Source of the DNA: Kutzneria sp.
Lineage (GTDB): Bacteria > Actinomycetota > Actinomycetes > Mycobacteriales > Pseudonocardiaceae
Direction of reading: 5' to 3'
NCBI GenBank assembly: GCA_019239965.1
Contig: JAFAZC010000005.1
Coordinates: 1-64,000 of the forward strand
Length of the DNA: 64,000 bases
The first letter of the stretch is position 1, and each line of letters opens with the position of its first letter. Positions 37,095 to 44,757 of the stretch are shown piece by piece. A program made the position numbers and the translations under genes. The notes under the pieces were generated by a model. It was given only the letters and a program-made list of their open reading frames with translations, was not told the origin of the DNA and did not search any database.

Positions 37095-37568
37095 TCAGAC
37101 TGGATCCTTCGGCGGTTCGGGGATGCCGGCAAAGGCCCGCATGGCTGTCGCCGCCTTGGCGAGATAGTCGGCGACGGCCTTGCTCACGTCGTCGTCGAGC
37201 TCGCTGGTGACCGCGGCGATGGCCTCGACAAGCGGGCGTGTGGCGGCAAAGGATCGGTTCGCGGTGAGCTCGGTGACCTCGAGGAGCACACGCCGCCGGT
37301 CCTGGGGGTCCCGGTGGCGCCGCACGTATCCGGCCCGCTCGAGGCGGTCGGCGAGCACAGTGGCCGAGGCCGAGGACATCCCGAGGCGCTTGCCCAGCTC
37401 GGCCGGCCCCAGCGGGGGGCGGCCGACCAGGTGGTGCAAGGCCGCCAGGTCGTTCAGCGACAGCTCGAGCTCGGCCGCGAGTGCCTGGCCGACCGGGGTG
37501 GACAGTCGGATCAGCTCTCCGAGCAGCGCCGCGGGATCGTCCTGCGCGGGCGGTTCTTGCCTAACCAC
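37095..37568 (-). CDS. MarR-family transcriptional regulator
   Basis: A 157-residue MarR protein. LSLNDLAALHHLVGRPPLGP, ELGKRLGMSSASATVLADRL and the wing RHRDPQDRRRVLLEVT (about 40-105) are typical; helices on both sides form the dimer interface. GTG 37568 lies 62 bp from the divergent glycosyltransferase start with a palindrome between them, so it probably represses both genes. An aromatic-drug or phenolic ligand is typical of the family but unproven. Confidence 0.87.
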   Translation of the reverse strand: MVRQEPPAQDDPAALLGELIRLSTPVGQALAAELELSLNDLAALHHLVGRPPLGPAELGKRLGMSSASATVLADRLERAGYVRRHRDPQDRRRVLLEVTELTANRSFAATRPLVEAIAAVTSELDDDVSKAVADYLAKAATAMRAFAGIPEPPKDPV

Positions 37569-37594
37569 GGACGAATCGTAGCGCGATCTTATAG

Positions 37595-37608
37595 CTAGAC
37601 AAATCTAG
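37595..37608. promoter_or_regulatory. MarR-type operator palindrome
   Basis: CTAGA (37595-37599) and TCTAG (37604-37608) flank CAAA. It is in an AT-rich 62-bp divergent intergenic region between the MarR gene and the glycosyltransferase gene, overlapping their probable promoters. TATATA at about 37616 may belong to the rightward promoter. Confidence 0.6.
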
Positions 37609-37630
37609 TAATTAGGTATATAAAGGTAGT

Positions 37631-38869
37631 ATGTCATTAGCGACGAGTCGGTCCGTGCGCAGACATCTGCTGTTCGTGACGCCGCCGGCGCCGGGACACG
37701 TCCATCCGACCTTGGCGCTGGTCGAGCGACTCGTGGCGCGGGGGCACCGCGTCAGCTACGTCACCAGTCCGGCCCTCAGGCCCGCCGTGACGGCGGCTGG
37801 CGCGAGTGCCGTCGACCTGAACTGGGAACCCGAGACCGGCGCGCTCGCCGGTGCCGAGTTCTCCGTCGAGACACTGGTGGCCACGATGTGGGGATATCTG
37901 AACGCCGTGGCGTCGGCAATGCCCACCTTGCTCAGCCGGTTCGAGCGCGGCGCGGTCGATGTGGTCTGTTCGGACGCGGTCGTGCTCGGTCCGCTGCTGG
38001 CCGGCGTGCTCGGAGTGCCGATGGTGTCGCTGCTGCCGAACTTCGCCACCAACGAGCATGTCCGGCTGGCCGAGATCGTGCCCGGGTTCGATCCCGCCCA
38101 CCCGGCACTGCGCGAGTACGGCGGCCGCCTGGCCGCCCTGTTCGCCGAGTACGGCCTGCCCGCCCCGGCCGACCCCACCGGTGGGCAGGGGACAGGGCTC
38201 ACGCTGGTGTTCCTGCCCCGTGAGTTCCAGATAGCCGGTGACAGTTTCGACGACACCTACCGGTTCATCGGCCCGTCGATACCCCGCTACGCGCGTGCCA
38301 GTGACTGGGTACCGCCCCGTGACGGTGAACCGGTGGTGCTGGTGTCCCTGGGTACCGCGTTCACCAACCGGCCCCAGTTCTTCGCCACCTGTGTCGAGGC
38401 GTTCCGTGACCCCGACTGGCACGTCGTGATGGCCGTCGGCGAGCATGTCGACCCCGGTACCCTCGGTCCGCTTCCGGCCAGCATGGAGATCGCCTCCCGT
38501 GTTCCGCAGTTGGCGGTGCTGCGGCACGCCACCGTGTTCGTGTCCCACGCCGGAATGGGTTCGACGATGGAGTCGCTGTACCACCAGGTGCCGCTCGTCG
38601 CGGTCCCGCAAGCGCGGGAACAGGTCGTCAACGCCCGCCGTGTCGTGGAACTGGGGCTTGGCCGGTGCCTGGACGCCGCCGCGCTCACCGCCGAACAGCT
38701 ACGCGAAGCCGTCGATCAGGTGGCGGCCGATCCCGCCATCCGAGACAACCTCGCGACCATGAAGAAGGCGCTGGACGCCGCCGGTGGGGCCAACGCCGGC
38801 GCCGAAGCCCTGGAGCGGTACCTGGCACGGAGCCACGAGGACTCGGCTACTGGACAGAGGCTTAGCTAA
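37631..38869 (+). CDS. MGT-type (GT1) glycosyltransferase
   Basis: A 412-residue GT-B glycosyltransferase of the macrolide-glycosyltransferase group. The acceptor domain opens with LFVTPPAPGHVHPTLALVER (about 13-32). The donor domain has VLVSLGTAFTNR and HAGMGSTMESLYHQVPLV (about 303-320), the nucleotide-sugar motif, and PQAREQ. Related enzymes inactivate macrolides or decorate natural products. Control by the adjacent MarR gene fits a detoxification role. ATG 37631 is preceded by AAAGG. Confidence 0.85.
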   Translation: MSLATSRSVRRHLLFVTPPAPGHVHPTLALVERLVARGHRVSYVTSPALRPAVTAAGASAVDLNWEPETGALAGAEFSVETLVATMWGYLNAVASAMPTLLSRFERGAVDVVCSDAVVLGPLLAGVLGVPMVSLLPNFATNEHVRLAEIVPGFDPAHPALREYGGRLAALFAEYGLPAPADPTGGQGTGLTLVFLPREFQIAGDSFDDTYRFIGPSIPRYARASDWVPPRDGEPVVLVSLGTAFTNRPQFFATCVEAFRDPDWHVVMAVGEHVDPGTLGPLPASMEIASRVPQLAVLRHATVFVSHAGMGSTMESLYHQVPLVAVPQAREQVVNARRVVELGLGRCLDAAALTAEQLREAVDQVAADPAIRDNLATMKKALDAAGGANAGAEALERYLARSHEDSATGQRLS

Positions 38870-38885
38870 TTTGCATAATGACTGT

Positions 38886-39188
38886 GTGCTGGAGGTGGAA
38901 CTACTCAGGGCGCTGGCCAACGACAAACGGCTGGCGGTACTGGAGTGGCTTCGCGATCCGGAGCGGCACTTCCCGCCGCAGCGTGACGGCGACCTGGTCC
39001 GCGACGGGGTCTGCTCACTGTTCATCGCGGAGAAACTCGGCGTGAGCCAGCCCACGTGTGGCGAGCACCTGAAGGTGCTCAGCCGCGTCGGACTGATTCA
39101 GGGCAAGAAGGTCAAGCAGTGGGTGTTCTACCGGCGTGACGAAGAACGGATCGCCGAAGCGAGGGAGGTACTGGGCAGTGACTGGTGA
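38886..39188 (+). CDS. ArsR-type winged-helix regulator
   Basis: A 100-residue ArsR-fold regulator: ELLRALANDKRLAVLEWLRD (about 5-24), IAEKLGVSQPTCGEHLKVLS as the HTH (about 47-66), then GKKVKQWVFYRRDE as the wing. The single Cys pair (C43, C58) does not form the classic ELCVCDL metal motif, so it may not sense metals. GTG 38886 starts 16 bp after the glycosyltransferase; the 3' end overlaps the deacylase gene by 11 bp. Confidence 0.82.
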   Translation: MLEVELLRALANDKRLAVLEWLRDPERHFPPQRDGDLVRDGVCSLFIAEKLGVSQPTCGEHLKVLSRVGLIQGKKVKQWVFYRRDEERIAEAREVLGSDW

Positions 39189-39696
39189 AGCGGGAATCGC
39201 CCACGCTGGACCGGATACGGAGCTCCACACGCGCCTGCTCGCGGACCTCGAGGCGACCGGGGCACGGTATCGGCTGATCGACCACGCACCCGAGGGGCGA
39301 ACCGAACTCGTCAGCGCGCTGCGCGGTCATGATGTGGCCCAGGCCGCGAAATGCCTGGTGGTCATGGTGAAACTCGGCAAGAAACAGACCCGGTACGTGC
39401 TGGCGGTCGTGCCCGGCGACGCCCGGCTCGACCTGGCCGCCGTGAAGGACATGCTCGGCGGCACGTACGCGGCGTTCGCCGCGACGGACAAGGCCGAGGA
39501 ACTCGCCGGCAGCGTAACCGGGACGGTGCTGCCCATCAGCTACGACACCCGGCTGGAGCTCATCGTCGATCCCAGCCTGCTGTGCGGCGAGGAACTGTTC
39601 TTCAACGCCGCCCGGCTGGACCGTTCGATCGCGCTGGCCACCGAGGACTATGTCCGCCTCGCCAAACCGCGAGTCGAACGCATCGCGGCCGCCTGA
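39178..39696 (+). CDS. YbaK/aminoacyl-tRNA deacylase domain protein
   Basis: A 172-residue YbaK/ProX-type protein. YRLIDHAPEGRT (about 25-36), QAAKCLVVMVKLGKKQTRYV with the Lys needed in deacylases (about 50-69), then GSVTGTVLPISYDTRLELIV and the C-terminal FFNAARLDRSIALATEDYVR. Such proteins hydrolyse mischarged tRNAs such as Cys-tRNA(Pro) or Ala-tRNA(Pro). GTG 39178 lies inside the end of the ArsR gene, so they are coupled; the ArsR regulator may control it. Confidence 0.83.
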   Translation: MTGEAGIAHAGPDTELHTRLLADLEATGARYRLIDHAPEGRTELVSALRGHDVAQAAKCLVVMVKLGKKQTRYVLAVVPGDARLDLAAVKDMLGGTYAAFAATDKAEELAGSVTGTVLPISYDTRLELIVDPSLLCGEELFFNAARLDRSIALATEDYVRLAKPRVERIAAA

Positions 39697-39771
39697 GTCG
39701 GCCGTCAGGGCCGCATCGGCCGACGGTGGCAGGAGCGGTGCCCCGCCGGATGCCGCCGGCCATGTGTCAGG

Positions 39772-40737
39772 TCATGCCGGTTTTCCGCCGTCCCGTGCGG
39801 TGGACCGGAACGTCCGCCGGTAGGCGTCGGGCGCGACGCCCACCGAGCGGTTGAAGTGGCGGCGCAGAGTGGCGGCGCTTCCCATTCCAACCCGGTCCGC
39901 GATCTGGTCGACGCTGTCCTCGGTGGTCTCCAACAGCTCTCGTGCCCGATAGATCCGTTGGGTCAGCAGCCATTGCAGCGGCGTGGTGCCGGTGGCGGCG
40001 TTGAAGCGGCGGCTCAAGTTGCGTGGGCTCATCAGCGCCTGCTCGGCCAAGTCGGTGATGGTCAGCGGCTGGTCCAGATGCGCGATCGCCCACGCCAGCA
40101 GGTCCCCGATGCCATCGCCGTCGCTCGAGGGCACCGGGTTGGCGATGAACTGGGCCTGCCCGCCGGGGCGGTGGGGGGCGACCACGAGCCGGCGGGCCAC
40201 CGCGTTGGCCACGGTGGCGCCGTGGTCGGTACGCACCATGTGCAGGCACAGGTCGATACCGGCGGCGTTGCCCGCCGAGGTCAGGACGTCTCCGTCGTCG
40301 ATGTAGAGCACCTCGGGGTCCACCTCGACGTCCGGGTGACGCTCGGCCAGCAGCCTCGCGTGCATCCAGTGCGTGGTCGCACGCCGCCCGTCAAGCAACC
40401 CGGCGGCGGCGAGCACGAAGGCCCCGGTGCAAATCGAGGCCACCCGCGCGCCCGCGTCGTGTGCGGCGCGCACGGCGTCGACCAGCTCGCCCGGCGGATC
40501 GTCGAGGGCGTCGCGGCAGGCGGGCACGATGACCGTGTCCGCGGCCGCCAGGTCCTTGAGGCCATAGGGGGTCTCCGCGCGCAACCAGCGGCCGACCAGA
40601 GTGCCGGCCGGGGCGCAGACCGTGAACCTGTACCAGGGGTCAACGAGGTCCGGCCGGTCCGTTCCGAAGACGGCGCAGGATGCCGCGAGCCCGAACAGGG
40701 GGATCCCGTCGGTCACCGCGACGGCGACAGAAGCCAT
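39772..40737 (-). CDS. GlxA-family AraC regulator with DJ-1/PfpI domain
   Basis: A 321-residue protein. The N-terminal DJ-1/PfpI domain (VAVTDGIPLFGLAASCAVFG, then GARVASICTGAFVLAAAGLL with the nucleophile-elbow Cys) spans residues 1-180. The C-terminal AraC HTH domain (ITDLAEQALMSPRNLSRRFN and ADRVGMGSAATLRRHFNRSV) covers 215-310. Such regulators often control a divergent exporter or amidase gene; here the MFS gene is divergent. ATG 40737 is chosen because the family normally begins at this strand; ATG 40755 and 40782 are alternatives. Confidence 0.87.
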   Translation of the reverse strand: MASVAVAVTDGIPLFGLAASCAVFGTDRPDLVDPWYRFTVCAPAGTLVGRWLRAETPYGLKDLAAADTVIVPACRDALDDPPGELVDAVRAAHDAGARVASICTGAFVLAAAGLLDGRRATTHWMHARLLAERHPDVEVDPEVLYIDDGDVLTSAGNAAGIDLCLHMVRTDHGATVANAVARRLVVAPHRPGGQAQFIANPVPSSDGDGIGDLLAWAIAHLDQPLTITDLAEQALMSPRNLSRRFNAATGTTPLQWLLTQRIYRARELLETTEDSVDQIADRVGMGSAATLRRHFNRSVGVAPDAYRRTFRSTARDGGKPA

Positions 40738-40807
40738 GTCCGTAATTGTACGCATGCTGGCGTTCCAGACACTCGTGGTCACGGTCCACCGTGGTCAGCA
40801 TGAGCAC

Positions 40808-42058
40808 GTGACCAGACATGACCTACGTGGCCGGGGCATCAGTGCGTGGATCGTCGGCAGGTCTGTCGGCGTTGGACAGGCTTGGCTGCCTGCCGGAATC
40901 GCCGTGGCGGTGGTGGGGTGGGGTGCCAACCAGTTCACCCCGCTGCTGCTGATGTACCGGGCGGAGTTGGGTTTGTCGGCCACCACGGTGCAGGCCATGT
41001 TCGGCGTGTACGCGCTCGGGTTGATCCCGGGGCTGCTGCTCGGCGGCCCGATTTCGGACTCCCACGGACGCCGCCGGGTGATGCTGCCCGCGCTGGTCAT
41101 GTCGATGCTCGGCAGCGCGCTGCTGATCCTCGGAGGTTCGGCCCCGGTATGGCTTTTCGCTGGCCGCCTTGTGGCTGGCGTCGCCAGTGGCGCGGCCTTT
41201 AGCTCCGGTGCCGCCTGGATCAAGGAACTGTCCACCGGCCAGGCCGATGGGCACAATCCCGGCGCGCGGCGGGCGACGGTGGCGATGACGACCGGATTCG
41301 CCGGCGGCCCGTGCGTGGCTGGAGCCCTCGCCCAGTGGGCGCCGATGCCCACCGTGCTGCCGTACCTGCCCCACCTCGCCTCGGTGATGGCGGCCGTCCC
41401 ACTGGTCCTCGGCGCCGTGGAGACCCGCCTGCCGAATGGGCGCGACAGTGCCCGGTCCAGGCCGGGCGTGTCCGCGGTCCGCGATCGCCGATTCCGCACC
41501 GTCGTGGTGCCGTTCGCGCCGTGGGTCTTCGGATCGGCGGCCATCGCCATGGCCTACCTGCCCGGGCTGGTCGGGAACCGGCTCGGCGGCGCCACACTGG
41601 TGTTCAGCGCCGCGGTCAGCACGCTCACCGCACTGGCCGGCATCGTCGTGCAGCCGGTGGCCCGCAGGGCGCATGACCCGCGCACACCCCGGCTCATCGG
41701 TACCGCGATGGCGATCGTCGTGGTCGGCCTGCTGATCGGCGCGGTGTCAGCGGCCGCATCCGAGCCGGCGCTGGTTCTGACCGCGGCGGCTGTCCTCGGC
41801 GCGGGCTACGGGTGTTGCCAGGTCTGCGGTCTGCTTGAGGTGCAGCGCCTTGCCCCGCCGGACGGTCTGGCCAGGCTGACCGCGAGCTACCAGGCGATCA
41901 CCTATCTTGGCTTCGCCGTGCCGTTCGTGCTCGCCGCGGCGCAGCGCGCCGTGCCGGCGAGTGTGCTGCTGTGGGCCACTGCGGTCCTCGCGGGCCTCAC
42001 GCTGGTGTGGACGGTGCGGTGCGGCGGGCGCGCCAATGCCGTGGCCGCACGCCGTTGA
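40808..42058 (+). CDS. MFS transporter
   Basis: A 416-residue major-facilitator protein with about 12 hydrophobic segments. The inter-helix 2/3 motif reads GGPISDSHGRRRVMLPAL (about 80-97), the classical G-x3-D-R/H-x-GR-R/K pattern. The closest type is drug or small-molecule efflux. GTG 40808 is chosen since the first helix starts about 30 residues later; upstream codons overlap the divergent AraC gene. The stop abuts the convergent TetR gene. Confidence 0.83.
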   Translation: MTRHDLRGRGISAWIVGRSVGVGQAWLPAGIAVAVVGWGANQFTPLLLMYRAELGLSATTVQAMFGVYALGLIPGLLLGGPISDSHGRRRVMLPALVMSMLGSALLILGGSAPVWLFAGRLVAGVASGAAFSSGAAWIKELSTGQADGHNPGARRATVAMTTGFAGGPCVAGALAQWAPMPTVLPYLPHLASVMAAVPLVLGAVETRLPNGRDSARSRPGVSAVRDRRFRTVVVPFAPWVFGSAAIAMAYLPGLVGNRLGGATLVFSAAVSTLTALAGIVVQPVARRAHDPRTPRLIGTAMAIVVVGLLIGAVSAAASEPALVLTAAAVLGAGYGCCQVCGLLEVQRLAPPDGLARLTASYQAITYLGFAVPFVLAAAQRAVPASVLLWATAVLAGLTLVWTVRCGGRANAVAARR

Positions 42059-42059
42059 G

Positions 42060-42650
42060 CTAGGGGGTCGGACGGTGTCGGCGGACGGTCTCCTCCACGA
42101 GGTCGAGCACCGGGCCGAGGTCGTCGGCGGGCAGGCCCATCGCCAGATGGGAGACCAGCCCCTCCAGCACCAGCTCGAGGAAGTCGGCGAGCACCTCCAC
42201 CGCGACGTCGTCGCGGAGGTTGCCGGCGTCGCGCTGGCGCCGCAGCCGCTGGCGGGTCGCCTCCGTCAATCGGTGCGAGCGCTCGGCCCAGCGCGCACGG
42301 AAGTCCGGATCGGTGCGCAGCCGCCGGGAGACCTCCAGTCGGGTGCCGAGCCAGCCCGCCGGGTCGTCACCCGTGCCCTGGTGCCCGTCGAGAAGGTTGC
42401 GCATCACCTGAACCAGACCGCGTTCGGCGACAACGTTGGCCATTCTGGTCACGTCGTCCTCGGCGAGGGCGAGAAACAGCGACTCCTTGTCGCGGAAGTG
42501 GTGGAAGATCGCCCCACGGGACAGCCCGGTGGCGTCCTCGAGCCGGCGGACCGTCGCGCCCTCGTAGCCATGCCGGGCGAAGCACGTGCGCGCACCGTCC
42601 AGGATCTGGCGGCGGCGGGCGTCGAGGTGGTCCTGGCTGACACGGGGCAC
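42060..42650 (-). CDS. acnR: AcnR-like TetR-family repressor
   Basis: A 196-residue TetR protein. Residues 8-60 (ARRRQILDGARTCFARHGYE, GATVRRLEDATGLSRGAIFH, FRDKESLFLALAEDD) closely resemble AcnR, the repressor of aconitase in Corynebacterium and the gene beside acn in mycobacteria (Rv1474c); the later RLVQVM-type block (ERGLVQVMRNLLDGH) also matches. GTG 42650 or 42653 is the start. Aconitase itself lies 6.5 kb away on the same strand, and its promoter contains an AcnR-like site, so the link may still be functional. A perfect 26-bp palindrome lies 31 bp upstream. Confidence 0.8.
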   Translation of the reverse strand: MPRVSQDHLDARRRQILDGARTCFARHGYEGATVRRLEDATGLSRGAIFHHFRDKESLFLALAEDDVTRMANVVAERGLVQVMRNLLDGHQGTGDDPAGWLGTRLEVSRRLRTDPDFRARWAERSHRLTEATRQRLRRQRDAGNLRDDVAVEVLADFLELVLEGLVSHLAMGLPADDLGPVLDLVEETVRRHRPTP

Positions 42651-42680
42651 CACCGAATCGTCCCAGCTCACCGTGAGTCC

Positions 42681-42706
42681 GTGCAATCCGTACGTACGGA
42701 TTGCAC
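42681..42706. promoter_or_regulatory. Perfect 26-bp palindrome upstream of the AcnR-like gene
   Basis: Arms GTGCAATCCGTAC (42681-42693) and GTACGGATTGCAC (42694-42706) meet without a spacer. It is centred about 44 bp upstream of the start codon. The ATCCGTAC-GTACGGAT core is typical of TetR operators, so autoregulation is likely. Confidence 0.75.
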
Positions 42707-42807
42707 ACCTCGGAGCGCGGGCTTGTCGGAGGGTCGGACGACGACGGAACTCGTCATGCAAGCCGCACGGTAGGACCAGTGGTAACGCCGATGGTACTAT
42801 TACCGGC

Positions 42808-43035
42808 ATGACTCAGCAGCTGTCTGTGAAGCTCGCCGACGACCTGGCTGAGCGGGTGCGCGCTGCGGCCGGCGGGAACGTGTCGGCCTGGGTGCAGCAG
42901 GCCTTGCAAGCGCAGCTGGACCGGGAGATGTGGCAGCGCAGCAAGGAGATCGACGCGCTACTGGGCATCGACGACCGGTGGACGGCCGAGCAGATGGCGC
43001 TGCGGGAGCAGGCCCGCGGGCAGGCCGTCCAGTGA
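42808..43035 (+). CDS. Antitoxin, ribbon-helix-helix (MazE/CopG type)
   Basis: A 75-residue protein. QLSVKLADDLAERVRAAAGG and NVSAWVQQALQAQLDREM form a strand-helix-helix RHH fold (about 3-42), followed by an extended acidic/basic tail that probably binds the toxin. ATG 42808 is followed at its end by a GTGA overlap with the toxin gene. GGTAA/TTACC half-sites (42781-42785, 42800-42804) immediately upstream might serve autoregulation. Confidence 0.78.
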   Translation: MTQQLSVKLADDLAERVRAAAGGNVSAWVQQALQAQLDREMWQRSKEIDALLGIDDRWTAEQMALREQARGQAVQ

Positions 43036-43358
43036 CGCTGCGGCAAGGTGAGATTCGACAGGTGTTGGCGATCAAGGCTCCCGTGGCGATCCACGTGGCC
43101 GTGTTGTCCGGCGCGGCCTACCTGGAGGCCGGCAAGGGGCGGTGCGTGGTGTGCAGGGTTTTGCCCGGCGCGGTGCCCGATGACTTCACCAGCGTGCACC
43201 GCGTCACCTACCGCACCGCGGCTGGGATCGACACTATCGGCTTGGCCGTGCCCGACCTGATCGAGTGGTATCCGGCCTCGGCGCTGGGCGAGCAGGTCCT
43301 GGGGACCGTGCAGAACATGTCCAAGTTGCTCGCCCTCGTCGAGGCTCTGTTCCGCTGA
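43032..43358 (+). CDS. Probable PemK/MazF-like toxin
   Basis: A 108-residue protein beginning LRQGEIRQV, the usual first strand of MazF/PemK/CcdB-fold toxins. Hydrophobic strands follow (VAIHVAVLSGAAYL, RCVVCRVLPG), with a C-terminal helix (QNMSKLLALVEALF). It overlaps the RHH antitoxin by GTGA, the standard order of type II systems. Sequence divergence prevents a target call (RNase or gyrase). It is the edge gene of the insert between acnR and acn. Confidence 0.68.
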   Translation: MTLRQGEIRQVLAIKAPVAIHVAVLSGAAYLEAGKGRCVVCRVLPGAVPDDFTSVHRVTYRTAAGIDTIGLAVPDLIEWYPASALGEQVLGTVQNMSKLLALVEALFR

Positions 43359-43374
43359 TCACCGCGGCGGCACT

Positions 43375-43401
43375 GGGAATCCGTTGCCCCACGGATTTCC
43401 C
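43375..43401. terminator. Terminator between toxin and ROK genes
   Basis: GGGAATCCGT (43375-43384) pairs with ACGGATTTCCC (43391-43401; one bulged T), with loop TGCCCC. It lies between the convergent ends of the toxin gene (43358) and the ROK gene (43461) and probably works both ways. Confidence 0.6.
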
Positions 43402-43460
43402 GGCCGTAGGCGAAACTCTGGTAGCACGCCGACCGGAGCAGCGTACTGAAGGAGAGTGGA

Positions 43461-44654
43461 TCAGCCGGTCAGCCCCGCCCGGTCCAGGACGGCTTCCCGA
43501 GCGGTGCCCAGTGCGGTGGCCACGGCTCCGGCGAGCACGGCCTCGTCCCCGAGTTCGCCGGCGACGATATCGGGTACCCGCGGCGCGCACCCGGCAAGCG
43601 CCCGACACATCGGCTCGACGAGCAGGTCGGCGTTGCTGCCGATGCCGCCGCCGAGCACCACCAGTTCGGGATCGACGACGGCCACCACCGAGGACACCGC
43701 GAATGCCAGCCGGCTCGCCTCCTCGTCAACCGCGCGCATCGCGCCCGCGTCGCCGGCCCGTGCCAAGTCGAACACGTCCTTCGCCGTGCGCACGGCGGCC
43801 AGGCCATGTGCCAGCGCGTTGCTCATCACCGCGTCCGCGCTGACGGCGGACTCCAGCATGCCCTGGCGGGATTGGGCGGGAACCTCGGGGGAGGGCCAGC
43901 CGAAAGGCAGGTAGCCGATCTCGCCCGCGGCGCCGTGCGCACCGCGGAACAGCGCTCCGTTAATCACGATGCCCATGCCGATGCCGGTGCCGACGAGCAG
44001 GTAGACGGCCACGCCGACACCCCGGGCGGCGCCTGTGGTGTGTTCACCGATCGCCGCGAGGTTGGCGTCGTTCTCCACCACCAGACCGGAGCCCAGGGCG
44101 GTGGTCAGGTCATTGAGCAGGCCCTTGCGTTCCCAGCCGGGCAGATTGGGTGCCCTGTGCAGCGCGGCGGAACGGACGTCGGGCACACCGGGGCTGCCGA
44201 CGACCGTGGCCACGACGTCGGCCTGCCGCAGCCCGGCGTCGGCGACGGCTCGGTCCGCGCACGCCCGTACGGTTCGGACCAGCTTGCTCGCTGTCTGGCA
44301 CCGGTTGTCCTCGTCGAGTCTTGCCACCACCTCGCCTACGAGATCGGCGACCGCGACCCTGATGCGCTGGCGGCCGATGTCGATGCCGAGTACATGGCCG
44401 GCGGCCGGATTGGCCTCGTACAGCATGGCGGCGCGCCCCTGACCGCCGGCCGCGTGGCCGGCGGTCCGCACGAGGCCGGCCCGTTCCAGTCCGAGTAGCG
44501 CCTGGCCGACCGTCGGCTTGGACAGGCCGGTGTCGGCTGCGATCCGCGGCCGACTCGCGGCGCCCGCGGACCGCAGCCGTTCGAGAACGACTCGCTGGTT
44601 CAGTTCCCGCATGGTGGTGGGAGTGCCCACCACCGGTGATCTGTTCCCCGTCAC
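43461..44654 (-). CDS. ROK-family transcriptional repressor lacking the zinc motif
   Basis: A 397-residue ROK repressor. A winged-helix N-terminus (MRELNQRVVLERLRS, then DTGLSKPTVGQALLGLERAG, about 15-65) is followed by the sugar-kinase-like domain with LGIDIGRQRIRVAVADL, VENDANLAAIGEHT and GTGIGMGIVING. The canonical zinc site CxCGxxGC is replaced by a Cys-free segment (GWPSPEVPAQSRQGMLE). GTG 44654 is the likely start. It is divergent from the permease-GH2 operon, so it probably represses it and senses an amino sugar; that ligand is inferred. Confidence 0.85.
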   Translation of the reverse strand: MTGNRSPVVGTPTTMRELNQRVVLERLRSAGAASRPRIAADTGLSKPTVGQALLGLERAGLVRTAGHAAGGQGRAAMLYEANPAAGHVLGIDIGRQRIRVAVADLVGEVVARLDEDNRCQTASKLVRTVRACADRAVADAGLRQADVVATVVGSPGVPDVRSAALHRAPNLPGWERKGLLNDLTTALGSGLVVENDANLAAIGEHTTGAARGVGVAVYLLVGTGIGMGIVINGALFRGAHGAAGEIGYLPFGWPSPEVPAQSRQGMLESAVSADAVMSNALAHGLAAVRTAKDVFDLARAGDAGAMRAVDEEASRLAFAVSSVVAVVDPELVVLGGGIGSNADLLVEPMCRALAGCAPRVPDIVAGELGDEAVLAGAVATALGTAREAVLDRAGLTG

Positions 44655-44757
44655 GTCGACCTGCCTTCGGGTCCGCTGTGACAATCTTACGTCCGGGCCT
44701 TTCCTCGATCACGGCAGTATGTTAAGAATCCTTACGAAGTAGTCAGGGAGGCTCGCC

